DNA of 64,000 bases from Arcicella rigui. GTDB lineage: Bacteria > Bacteroidota > Bacteroidia > Cytophagales > Spirosomataceae. Positions 33,921 to 42,313 of the stretch are shown one piece after another; the stretch's first letter is position 1; each line of letters begins with the position of its first letter. The stretch is taken from NCBI RefSeq assembly GCF_034929435.1, contig NZ_JAYFUM010000016.1, positions 93,182 through 157,181 of the forward strand, written 5' to 3'. A model generated the notes under the pieces. That model was not told the origin of the DNA and did no database searches. It was given only the letters and a program-made list of their open reading frames with translations. A program made the position numbers and the translations under genes.

Positions 33921-35123
33921 ATGCAGCATGATATTATCGTAATCGGAGGAGGAATTGTTGGACTCGCTACTGCTCTGAGAATCAAAGAACAAAGCCCAGC
34001 CCTAAAAGTGTTAGTACTTGAGAAAGAGTCGGAAGTAGCCTTACATCAAACAGGAAATAATTCAGGCGTTATTCACTCAGGCTTATATTATAAACCGGGT
34101 TCTTTGAAAGCTACTAATTGCATTAGAGGCTATCATCAATTGATTGATTTTTGTAATCAAGAAGAAATCCCCTACGAGCTTACAGGTAAAGTAGTAGTGG
34201 CTACCAAAAACGAGCAACGCCAACAGTTAGAGAATCTCTACGTTCGTGGACAGCAAAATGGTTTGGAAGGTTTACGTAAAATTTCGCCAGAAGAAGTAAA
34301 AGAATACGAACCTTACGTTACTTGTGTTGAAGGAATGTGGGTACCACAAACAGGTATTGTTGATTATAAGGTAGTTTCACAGAAGATTGCTGAAAAACTT
34401 AAAAACTTAGGAGCAGAATTTCGCTTTAATGAAAAAGTAACGGGCGTTACCAAAGGACATACTTTGTCGATTATCAAAACAGAAAGAAATACTTATGAAA
34501 CCAAATTGGTGATAAACTGTGCTGGTTTGTATTCAGATAAAGTAGCTCAGATGTCACAAGATAGACCGATTGATGTGCGTATTGTTCCTTTCCGTGGCGA
34601 GTATTACAAGATTCGTCCAGAGAAACATTATTTGGTAAAAAACCTCATTTATCCTGTACCAGACCCTAATTTTCCTTTCTTAGGCGTACACTTTACCAGA
34701 ATGATGCGTGGAGGTATTGAAGCGGGGCCAAATGCAGTATTAGCATTCAGAAAAGAAGGGTATAAAAAATTAGACATCAATCCTAAAGAATTGTGGGAAA
34801 CCCTTACTTGGGGCGGTTTCCAGAAAGTGGCTGCAAAATACTGGGAAACGGGCTTAGGCGAAATGTATAGAAGTTTCTCTAAAGCTGCTTTTACAAAAGC
34901 TTTACAAGAATTGATTCCAGAAATTCAGGAATCTGACCTAATCGAAGGCGGAGCAGGCGTAAGAGCCCAAGCTTGCGACCGTACTGGCGGTTTGTTGGAT
35001 GACTTCGCTATCATCGAAGACGAAAAAGTAATCAATATTTTAAATGCTCCTTCGCCAGCGGCTACTTCATCTTTGTCTATCGGACAAACAGTATCGGAAA
35101 TGGCTCTGAAACGTTTTTCTTAA
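33921..35123 (+). CDS. lhgO: L-2-hydroxyglutarate oxidase
   Basis: The 400-residue FAD-dependent enzyme oxidises L-2-hydroxyglutarate to 2-oxoglutarate, a metabolite-repair step. It begins with the DIIVIGGGIVGLATALRI dinucleotide fold and VLEKE, then has the family-specific HQTGNNSGVIHSGLYYKPGSLKA, VPQTGIVDYKVVSQ and IVPFRGEYYKI, and near the end NAPSPAATSSLSIGQ. Length is normal. It has its own promoter and terminator. Confidence 0.93.
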   Translation: MQHDIIVIGGGIVGLATALRIKEQSPALKVLVLEKESEVALHQTGNNSGVIHSGLYYKPGSLKATNCIRGYHQLIDFCNQEEIPYELTGKVVVATKNEQRQQLENLYVRGQQNGLEGLRKISPEEVKEYEPYVTCVEGMWVPQTGIVDYKVVSQKIAEKLKNLGAEFRFNEKVTGVTKGHTLSIIKTERNTYETKLVINCAGLYSDKVAQMSQDRPIDVRIVPFRGEYYKIRPEKHYLVKNLIYPVPDPNFPFLGVHFTRMMRGGIEAGPNAVLAFRKEGYKKLDINPKELWETLTWGGFQKVAAKYWETGLGEMYRSFSKAAFTKALQELIPEIQESDLIEGGAGVRAQACDRTGGLLDDFAIIEDEKVINILNAPSPAATSSLSIGQTVSEMALKRFS

Positions 35124-35145
35124 AATTTAAAATCTTTAACTTTCT

Positions 35146-35180
35146 AAAACCTGCGTTGACCAATCTTCGCAGGTTTTTTT
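35146..35180 (+). terminator. Terminator of lhgO
   Basis: AAAACCTGCG (35146-35155) pairs with CGCAGGTTTT (35168-35177), followed by T-run. Confidence 0.88.
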
Positions 35181-35326
35181 ATGGGATTATCTTTAAAAAT
35201 TTCTTTAGAAAAGCCGTTAAATTAAGAAAACAGTATTTTAACTTCAACATACACAAACAGTAATAAAGAACTTATTTTTTTATATTCTGGTTAATAAATC
35301 AATACATTCCACGAACATAATTCCAC

Positions 35327-37090
35327 ATGAAAATACTTTTCCGTTATTTAAAAAAATACCAAATGACCGTTTTGGGTGCTTTGGTATTAGCTGCTGTTAA
35401 TCAAATTTTTTCATTACTCGACCCTTACATTTTCCGTAAAATCATCGACGACGTAGCCACAATTTATCGCTCTGATAAATTCACTGTTCAACAATTCTTG
35501 GCTGCTATTTTGCCACTTTCTGGGGCTTCCATCGGTGTTGCTTTTGTGAGTAGAGTAGCCAAAAATTTTCAAGATTACTTCATTAGTACCGTTACCCAAA
35601 GAGTAGGAGCTCAGATTTATGCCGACGGTATTAGTCACTCTTTAGAATTACCTTATGAAACTTTTGAAGACCAACGTTCGGGCGAAACACTCGGAAAACT
35701 TCAAAAAGTACGAGTTGATGTTGAAAAACTGATTTCTGTGGGTATTAATATTCTTTTTCAATCGGTAATTGCCCTGATATTTATTTCGGTTTATGCCTTT
35801 TCGGTTCACTGGATGATTTTGCCTTTGTTCCTAATTACGGGGCCAATGATTGCTTGGATTAGCTCAGTTTTAAGCAAGAAAATCAAAACTATTCAGATTC
35901 AGATTGTAAAAGAATCCACTGGTTTGGCAGGTTCTACTACCGAATCGCTACGAAATATTGAGTTGGTGAAATCTTTAGGTTTGGCAAAGCAAGAAATCGC
36001 TCAGTTGAATGCCACTACCCAAAAAATCTTGGCTCTCGAACTCAAAAAAGTACGTTATGTGCGTTCAATGTCTTTTGTTCAAGGTACTTGTGTCAACTTC
36101 ATCCGTGCCATGATGGTACTGGTGTTGATTTACTTGATTTATGAAAATAAGATTACTTTAGGTCAATTTTATTCATTGAATATTTACTCTTTCTTTTTGT
36201 TTGGGCCTTTGCAAGAGATTGGCAATGTGGTAAATACTTATCGTGAAGCAGAAGTTTCTTTACAGAATTTTGAAGATATTTTTAAAATTCCGACAGAAGT
36301 AAAACCTGCCAATCCGTATCCTGTAATAAGTATTGATACCTTGAAATTTGAAGAAGTAAAATTCCGTCATCAATCTGCTACGAAAGACGCTTTACGTAAG
36401 ATTTCTTTTGAAGCTAAAAAAGGCGAAACCATTGCTTTTGTTGGTCCTTCTGGTTCTGGTAAATCTACTTTGGTAAAACTTTTGGTTGGTTTGTATCGTC
36501 CGAAAGAAGGGAAAATTTTATACAACGGACATAATTTTAATGAAATAGATTTCGACCAATTGCGTGAGCGTATCGGTTTTGTTACACAAGATACTCAGCT
36601 ATTTTCGGGTACAATCCGTGAGAATTTATTGTTTGTAAATCCAACAGCGACCGATGAACAGTGTTTGGATGTATTGAAAAAAGCCGCTTGTAATACACTT
36701 TTAGAAAGAGCCGACAAAGGTTTGGATAGTGTTATTGGCGAAGGTGGCGTAAAAGTATCGGGCGGTGAAAAACAACGTTTGAGTATTGCCAGAGCTTTGT
36801 TGCGTAATCCGAATTTATTGGTTTTTGATGAAGCTACTTCTTCTTTAGATTCATTGACAGAAGAGGAAATTTCTGAAACTATTCGTGAAGTATCCGAAGG
36901 TCATACACATTTGACTATCGTTATCGCCCACCGACTTTCAACCATCATGCACGCCGATAAGATTTTTGTTTTGGAAAAAGGAAGAATCGTAGAAAATGGC
37001 TCGCATCACGAATTATTAGACCACAAAGGTTTGTATTATGCCATGTGGAGACAACAAGTAGGAGAGAAGGACGGTGTGGATGTAGAGTAG
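35327..37090 (+). CDS. ABC transporter, fused permease and ATPase
   Basis: The 587-residue half-transporter has an N-terminal exporter-type membrane domain of about six helices (residues 15-310) and a C-terminal ATPase. The ATPase has Walker A GPSGSGKST, the FVTQDTQLF Q-loop, signature VSGGEKQRLSIARALL, Walker B LLVFDEATSSLDS and the switch histidine in IAHRLST. It works as a dimer and moves lipids, peptides or drugs out; the substrate is unknown. It is a single gene convergent with the acetyltransferase gene. Confidence 0.93.
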   Translation: MKILFRYLKKYQMTVLGALVLAAVNQIFSLLDPYIFRKIIDDVATIYRSDKFTVQQFLAAILPLSGASIGVAFVSRVAKNFQDYFISTVTQRVGAQIYADGISHSLELPYETFEDQRSGETLGKLQKVRVDVEKLISVGINILFQSVIALIFISVYAFSVHWMILPLFLITGPMIAWISSVLSKKIKTIQIQIVKESTGLAGSTTESLRNIELVKSLGLAKQEIAQLNATTQKILALELKKVRYVRSMSFVQGTCVNFIRAMMVLVLIYLIYENKITLGQFYSLNIYSFFLFGPLQEIGNVVNTYREAEVSLQNFEDIFKIPTEVKPANPYPVISIDTLKFEEVKFRHQSATKDALRKISFEAKKGETIAFVGPSGSGKSTLVKLLVGLYRPKEGKILYNGHNFNEIDFDQLRERIGFVTQDTQLFSGTIRENLLFVNPTATDEQCLDVLKKAACNTLLERADKGLDSVIGEGGVKVSGGEKQRLSIARALLRNPNLLVFDEATSSLDSLTEEEISETIREVSEGHTHLTIVIAHRLSTIMHADKIFVLEKGRIVENGSHHELLDHKGLYYAMWRQQVGEKDGVDVE

Positions 37091-37103
37091 TTAATTTGTT
37101 TTT

Positions 37104-37240
37104 GGATTTGAAGATTTGGTAATTTGAAAATGGTTGAATTTGAAGATTTTGTATTTTGGAAAATATAAATCTTATCTTCAAACTTTCAAATTTCCACATC
37201 TTCAAATCTCCCAAAAGTGTATCTTCAAATCTTCAAATCC
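37104..37240. repeat. Inverted-repeat-rich convergent intergenic region
   Basis: GGATTTGAAGATTT (37104-37117) is complementary to 37227-37240, and several TTTGAAGAT / ATCTTCAAA words lie in between. This probably ends transcription from both sides and may form alternative hairpins. Confidence 0.5.
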
Positions 37241-37248
37241 CCACATTT

Positions 37249-37737
37249 TCAAATTAAAGACTGGTACATCACAAAAGCATCAACATATCCTTTAGTTTGA
37301 TGATTGAAGGCTTTTGGAATGGTACATAAAATCTCGAAGCCGATACTTTTCCACAATTTCACGGCATAAGTATTGGTACTTACTACAATATTGAATTGTA
37401 TCGCTTTGAAACCTAAGTTTTTGGCTTCCTCTAAAGAATGTTCACCCAATAATTTGCCAATGCCTCTGCCCTGAAAGGCTGGATGAACCATATAAGAGCC
37501 ATTGGCAATATGCGAACCTAAATCAATTTGATTGGGCTTTAGAATATATGTACCACAAATAACGCCATTCTCTTCCGCCACATAAGTAAACATATAATCT
37601 GCAAACCAATGTTTGGCTAAAGCACTTTTGGGAGTTTCTGGATGAATGACATAAGTATCACCAGAAGCAATTACTTGTCTGAAAATCTCCCAAATCCCAT
37701 CATAATCTTTTGTAATATCAGCCTTTCTGATTTCCAT
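37249..37737 (-). CDS. GNAT-family N-acetyltransferase
   Basis: The 162-residue product has the GNAT core: an N-terminal IRKADITKDYDGIWEIF, a central strand NGSYMVHPAFQGRGIGKLLGEHSLEEAKNLG containing the acetyl-CoA loop Q-x-x-G-x-G, and FNIVVSTNTYAVKLWKSIGFEIL. The FNIVVSTN-A-x-LWKS-GF end is usual for acetyltransferases acting on small molecules or protein termini. The substrate is not known. It is convergent with the ABC transporter gene. Confidence 0.9.
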   Translation of the reverse strand: MEIRKADITKDYDGIWEIFRQVIASGDTYVIHPETPKSALAKHWFADYMFTYVAEENGVICGTYILKPNQIDLGSHIANGSYMVHPAFQGRGIGKLLGEHSLEEAKNLGFKAIQFNIVVSTNTYAVKLWKSIGFEILCTIPKAFNHQTKGYVDAFVMYQSLI

Positions 37738-37966
37738 TTTGTAAAATAAAATTTAAAAAACAAAGAGTATCATTCATCAGTAGTTCAGTACGAAGGACGC
37801 TAAAATTGTTGATTTTGGGTTTCGGATGTCGGATTTCAGCTTTATAAAAAACGTTTTTAGAAGTATTATATCCAATCTCCGAAATCCTAAATCTGTAATA
37901 ACGTTAAAATATGTTGTCCAAAATCTCAAATTTCATTGCTCACAGCTTATAGCTCACCACTCTCAA

Positions 37967-38368
37967 TTATCTCGGTTTATACTTTATAAAGCCAAACAAA
38001 TGAATGAATATCGAACGAGAAATTCTAAAATTGAATGGTACTGCCGCCAACGAAAATACCGTGATAGGAATGATATAATAAAGTATCGGTGGGTCGTTGA
38101 AAATAATGTAAATCGCTACGCCCAAAAAAGCTAAAAACATCACATTGATAGCATAACTGATAAACATTGCCCCATACCAAAAACCCGGTTCTACCTCAAA
38201 ACGCAAATTACAAACAGGACAATGAGCGTGCATTTGGTCAAATTTTGTTACTTGCCAAAATGGATACATAAACATTTTTCCTTCTCTGCACTGCGGACAT
38301 AAGCCTTGTGCCATTGCTTGTAGCTTAGTACGCTTTACATCTAATCTCAGCTTTGTATTTTCTTCCAT
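37967..38368 (-). CDS. DUF983 zinc-ribbon membrane protein
   Basis: The 133-residue product has two C-x-x-C knuckles (GLCPQCREGKMF with C24/C27, and HCPVCNLRFE with C50/C53). The conserved EPGFWYGAMFISYA follows, then two hydrophobic segments (about 68-90 and 94-112). This is the DUF983 layout, conserved in Bacteroidota and Alphaproteobacteria with unknown role. The 228-bp gap to the acetyltransferase gene holds only degenerate repeat words. Confidence 0.88.
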   Translation of the reverse strand: MEENTKLRLDVKRTKLQAMAQGLCPQCREGKMFMYPFWQVTKFDQMHAHCPVCNLRFEVEPGFWYGAMFISYAINVMFLAFLGVAIYIIFNDPPILYYIIPITVFSLAAVPFNFRISRSIFIHLFGFIKYKPR

Positions 38369-38440
38369 AAATTGTTGATTTTATTTCAGCAAAGTTAAAT
38401 TTAATTCTACAATATTCTTTCTTTATCGTTGGTGCTTTCA

Positions 38441-38467
38441 TTGTTTCAGGCATATTGAATACTTTTG
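38441..38467 (+). promoter_or_regulatory. Probable promoter of the J-domain gene (TTG-N16-TACTTTTG)
   Basis: TACTTTTG at 38460-38467 fits the -7 element, with TTG at 38441-38443. The ATG is 28 bp further on. Confidence 0.5.
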
Positions 38468-38494
38468 TTATGAATACAAACGACAATAAAGCTT

Positions 38495-39589
38495 ATGTCA
38501 AATCAAAATACCTTAATCCTTACTCTTCAATCGGATAAAAATTTATCTAAACTTCAGAAGCAGTTTAATAGTAATATCAAAAAAATCAATGAACTGAAAG
38601 AACGCTTGGTAAAGGATACTCAGCACTTAGCATTTATTAATAGTCGAATCAAAGCTGACCTTGTGCCTTTGGAAATGAAACAAATTGATAAAATCGTAGA
38701 AATGGTTTATCTTTTTGATAAACATTACGAGGAGTCTTTTTTCAAGAAAAAAGAAAAAGAAAAAATGGCACATTTTATTCTTTCTAAGTCGGAAGAATTG
38801 ATTGAGCAAGCTGGAAAAGAGGAACTAAAAGTAATGTTTGATAAGTATTCCGACCAAACCTATGATGAAATATCCGAAGAAACGGAGACCGAAGGTTTAG
38901 ACAAGATTAAGCAAATGATGAAAAGTATGTTCAACATCGAGCTAAACGAAGAGGAAGAAAACATCAGCGACCCCGATATTTTGCAAGATATATTTGAAAA
39001 GAAAATGGGTGAACGAGAGGCTTTTCAAGAAACACATAAAAAGGAGCAGAAGAAAACAGCCAAGCAATTAGAAAAAGAAGAAAAACTAAAAGCGGAAGCT
39101 CAAAATGTGAATAAGGCAGCAAGGAGTATTTATACAGATTTGGTAAAAACCTATCATCCCGACCGTGAACCTGATGAAGCCGAACGTGAACGCAAAACTG
39201 AGATTATGAAGCAAATCACGCAGGCTTATGAGAAAAATGACTTGTTTGAATTGCTACGTTTGAAAATTTCTTTACAGAGTATCGACATCAATGCTTGGAA
39301 AATGGCAGACGAACAATTGAAGTATTACAACAAACTTTTGAAAGAACAAATCATTGAATTAGAGCGTGAACATTGGGAATTACACCGATTAGCCAATGTA
39401 CCAAGTGGCAATTTATTTCAACGTTTTGGCTACGATACCAATACGACAACAGTACGTATTAAACGTGAAATGACTCGCATAAAAAGTCTTGTCAAAACGC
39501 TTGAAAATGAAATAGCGATGTTGAGAACAAAAGAAAATATGCGAGCCTTTTTAAAAAACTATTCGATGTACGAAGATGATTTTTTCTAA
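38495..39589 (+). CDS. Cytosolic coiled-coil protein with a late J-domain
   Basis: The 364-residue product is highly charged and helical with no signal or membrane segment. Residues about 205-255 read as a J-domain: AARSIYTDLVKTYHPDREPD with the HPD tripeptide at 221-223, then ITQAYEKNDLFELLRL. The N-terminal part and the tail (EREHWELHRLANVPSGNLFQRFGY then a coiled coil) are unlike DnaJ; there is no Gly/Phe region or zinc fingers. It probably recruits DnaK to an unknown client. Its stop overlaps that of the convergent glycosyltransferase gene by 4 bp. Confidence 0.82.
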   Translation: MSNQNTLILTLQSDKNLSKLQKQFNSNIKKINELKERLVKDTQHLAFINSRIKADLVPLEMKQIDKIVEMVYLFDKHYEESFFKKKEKEKMAHFILSKSEELIEQAGKEELKVMFDKYSDQTYDEISEETETEGLDKIKQMMKSMFNIELNEEEENISDPDILQDIFEKKMGEREAFQETHKKEQKKTAKQLEKEEKLKAEAQNVNKAARSIYTDLVKTYHPDREPDEAERERKTEIMKQITQAYEKNDLFELLRLKISLQSIDINAWKMADEQLKYYNKLLKEQIIELEREHWELHRLANVPSGNLFQRFGYDTNTTTVRIKREMTRIKSLVKTLENEIAMLRTKENMRAFLKNYSMYEDDFF

Positions 39590-40821
39590 AAACCATTTTT
39601 TACTTGTTCGCTAAGAGCAGCGTTAATTCTTTCAGAACCTGCTTTTAGTGACCAATTTTCTTGTACATTTTTGATAGCAAAATTTGCCATTTCTTCTCTG
39701 AGTGCTGGTTCAGCAATAAGTTGTTGAATGTACTTTGCCATTTCAGCCGTATTTTTATTGCTCAGAAAACCATTTTTGCCATGTATTACGGTTTCTCTTA
39801 CTCCCCCTTCGGCAACAGCTACAACGGGCGTTCCGCAGGCGTTGGCTTCTAAAGGAGCAAAACCAAAAGGTTCGAGTTTAGAAGTATAAACCATACAGAT
39901 AGCTCCGCCTAACAGCCTAATCAGCTCATCGTCAGAAACCATCTTTTTAAACTCAAGTACTACGCCAAGTTGTTGGGCAAGCGTAGCCATTTCTGTACCG
40001 TAGGCATCATCAGCTAAATTTCCAATCCAAACGATTTTGGGACGATTTTCTTTGATTTGTGCAATGGCACGAATGGCAAACTCAGGATTTTTATGACGCA
40101 TAAAACTCCCCAAACCCACTACATAAGGCGTGTTTTTTGAAGGCTTTGCCACAGGTTTAAAAATACTTGTGTCAATACCCAAATAGCATACTTCTGAAGG
40201 CAAACCATATACTCTTTCGCAACTTTCGGCAGAGAAGTATGAGTTTACTAATACTTTATCAAAAGCTTTGTAGTTTTTCCATTCTTCTCTCACATAAGTA
40301 CGGAAGCGATTAAAACGCCAAGCATTCGCAAAAGAATGCGTCCAGTACTCAAGGCTGAATTTACTTTGTGTTCTTTCGGGAGCTTCCCATACTTGTTTGG
40401 GCATGGCTTCGTACAAGAAACGCATCGGTTCGCCCAAGTACAAAACTTTTGGAATTTTCACAAAACGCCCAATAAATGGAACGGCAAAATATGAGCAGCT
40501 ATTGGCTAAGAGTACATCAAAATTACCTGCATGAATTTCATCAGCACATTGCTGGCAGTGGGCTTCCATGGCCAACATATTGGCTTCTTTTTCAAAAAAC
40601 AATAAGGAAATTTTCTCTTTGAAACTTGGATTTGCCTTTGAATGATGCAAAGCCACTTTATGAAGTACTACACTCGAAGGCAATTTCATAAAACCGCCTG
40701 CATCGGGGTCTGATGCCCACACTTCAACATGATGCCCTTGTTCTACCAAACCGTGGATATGATACTGTAAAGCACGACTTCCGCCACCACTATGTAAATT
40801 ATGCCAAACAGCAATTTTCAT
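39586..40821 (-). CDS. Glycosyltransferase family 4
   Basis: The 411-residue GT-B enzyme starts IAVWHNLHSGGGSRALQYHIHGL (nucleotide-free N-terminal domain with glycine loop). The C-terminal donor domain has YVVGLGSFMRHKNPEFAIRAI and the E-x7-E motif in LEPFGFAPLEANACGTPVVA. It transfers an activated sugar to an acceptor, perhaps in cell-surface polysaccharide or glycolipid synthesis. No other polysaccharide genes are adjacent. The start is clean and the stop overlaps the J-domain gene's stop. Confidence 0.9.
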   Translation of the reverse strand: MKIAVWHNLHSGGGSRALQYHIHGLVEQGHHVEVWASDPDAGGFMKLPSSVVLHKVALHHSKANPSFKEKISLLFFEKEANMLAMEAHCQQCADEIHAGNFDVLLANSCSYFAVPFIGRFVKIPKVLYLGEPMRFLYEAMPKQVWEAPERTQSKFSLEYWTHSFANAWRFNRFRTYVREEWKNYKAFDKVLVNSYFSAESCERVYGLPSEVCYLGIDTSIFKPVAKPSKNTPYVVGLGSFMRHKNPEFAIRAIAQIKENRPKIVWIGNLADDAYGTEMATLAQQLGVVLEFKKMVSDDELIRLLGGAICMVYTSKLEPFGFAPLEANACGTPVVAVAEGGVRETVIHGKNGFLSNKNTAEMAKYIQQLIAEPALREEMANFAIKNVQENWSLKAGSERINAALSEQVKNGF

Positions 40822-41022
40822 CGAAGATATATATTAAAATATTAAGTACTGAATTGTGAGCTTTGAATGATGAATGTGATGGGATGTCGGATGTCTGATT
40901 TCGGCTTTCTGATTTATTAAGTCATTTTACCTTACCCAATTTCCGAAATCCCAAATCCACAATAATCTTAACTCCGTAAAGATTAAATCACTACTCACTC
41001 ATTCTCTCAATTATAAGATGCC

Positions 41023-41655
41023 TCAAAAATTCAAAGGGTCGAGGTTTTTAAAATGCCCATTCATACTGATTCGCTCTTTGGTTCGCTCTATTTCTTGTAA
41101 AGTATTGATGATTCTTTCTAAATTTTGAATCAAATAACCTTGTCTTTCGGCTTCGGTAGGCATTTTTAATAATTGATATTCTTCCTCTAAAGTCAAACCA
41201 ATTTTATGAGCTATCTGATAGGAGTAGGGCTGAGGTTTGTTGACATCAAAAGTATTTTCTTCGTCGATAAAACGATAAAGTGTTTTTACTCTTTCTACCA
41301 AACCGACCATTACAAAAGGTCTTACTTCGGGCATAGGCAACATTTCTAAAAGTCCGCCAGCGTAGGGTTTTAGAGCCATAGGATTTTGAAAGTCCAAGAT
41401 TCTAAATACTCTAATGCCTTCGGTTTTGATGTCCATTCTTCCGTCTTCATATTTTTTAGAAAGAGCCGTTACTTTCACTTCTGTTCCAAAACCGGGAAGT
41501 TTACCATTGATAAAAGCAGGAATACCGAAGGTAGTACCATTATCAAGACATTCGTTGATGAGGGTTCTGTATCGAGGTTCGAAGATGTGAAGATTGAGGG
41601 CTTCCATCGGATAAACCACCAAATTAAGCGGGAATAAAGGAAGATATTTCTGCAT
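41023..41655 (-). CDS. Lon N-terminal (substrate-binding) domain protein
   Basis: The 210-residue product is a stand-alone LON substrate-binding domain: LPLFPLNLVVYPMEALNLHIFEPRYRTLINECL at the start, GTEVKVTALSKKYEDGRMDIKTEGIRVFRI in the middle. It has no ATPase or protease part, as usual for this short family in Bacteroidota. Role is unknown, perhaps substrate delivery. Confidence 0.92.
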   Translation of the reverse strand: MQKYLPLFPLNLVVYPMEALNLHIFEPRYRTLINECLDNGTTFGIPAFINGKLPGFGTEVKVTALSKKYEDGRMDIKTEGIRVFRILDFQNPMALKPYAGGLLEMLPMPEVRPFVMVGLVERVKTLYRFIDEENTFDVNKPQPYSYQIAHKIGLTLEEEYQLLKMPTEAERQGYLIQNLERIINTLQEIERTKERISMNGHFKNLDPLNF

Positions 41656-41776
41656 GATTAAGTTTTCTTAGTAAAATAAACGACGCTGTTAATTGAGTTT
41701 TGTAGGATGAATCTCAATTCTCAATTCGTAATTCTGTATTGCTAAATTACTTATCTAAGAAGTCAATTGTTTACAA

Positions 41777-42313
41777 TTAATGAACAACTTTTTCAATCGA
41801 AAATCCTGCACTGACAATGTCCACGAGGGGGTCTTGTCGCATATACTGGCGAATTTGTATTTTGTAAGTTCCTTTTTGTGGGAAATGAAAATCTTTGAAA
41901 GCTAAAACTTTATGGTCGTAAATATCGCCTAAGCCTTCACCCAAAGGTCGCCCAGTACTTTGGTCGAATAAAATTACTTCATCTAATTTTTGATGAATAA
42001 TTTTTCCTGATGGCGAAGTTAGGTAATGCGTAAGGTAAAGGTTGTAATAAGGATACGAGCGGTTGTTGCGAATGGTATAAAAAACATTATATGCCGTTAG
42101 CGTGTCTTTTACTTCAAAAGTAAAAGTAGGCGTGTCTTTGATATACCATTTGGCATCTGGAATATCATAATTATCCTTCAAGATAGTATTGCTATCGCAT
42201 GAAGTAAGTATGAAAGAACAGATAGCCAATAAAGCCAATAAAACTCCTTTTATGGGAGTTTTATTGACTTTACGAAATCCTATGCTTTTATGAAACTGCT
42301 TTGCTATCGTCAT
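41777..42313 (-). CDS. gldH: Gliding motility lipoprotein GldH
   Basis: From the ATG at 42313 the product has 178 residues. It has a basic N-terminus, a hydrophobic signal (GVLLALLAICSFILTSC) with lipobox LTSC, then PTFTFEVKDTLTAYNVFYTIRNNRSYPYYNLYL and FPQKGTYKIQIRQYMRQDPL, typical of GldH. GldH is needed for gliding and T9SS function in Flavobacterium. The frame opens further upstream but that part overlaps the ricT-like gene. With this start the overlap is 26 bp. The ricT-like/gldH order recurs in Bacteroidota. Confidence 0.9.
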   Translation of the reverse strand: MTIAKQFHKSIGFRKVNKTPIKGVLLALLAICSFILTSCDSNTILKDNYDIPDAKWYIKDTPTFTFEVKDTLTAYNVFYTIRNNRSYPYYNLYLTHYLTSPSGKIIHQKLDEVILFDQSTGRPLGEGLGDIYDHKVLAFKDFHFPQKGTYKIQIRQYMRQDPLVDIVSAGFSIEKVVH

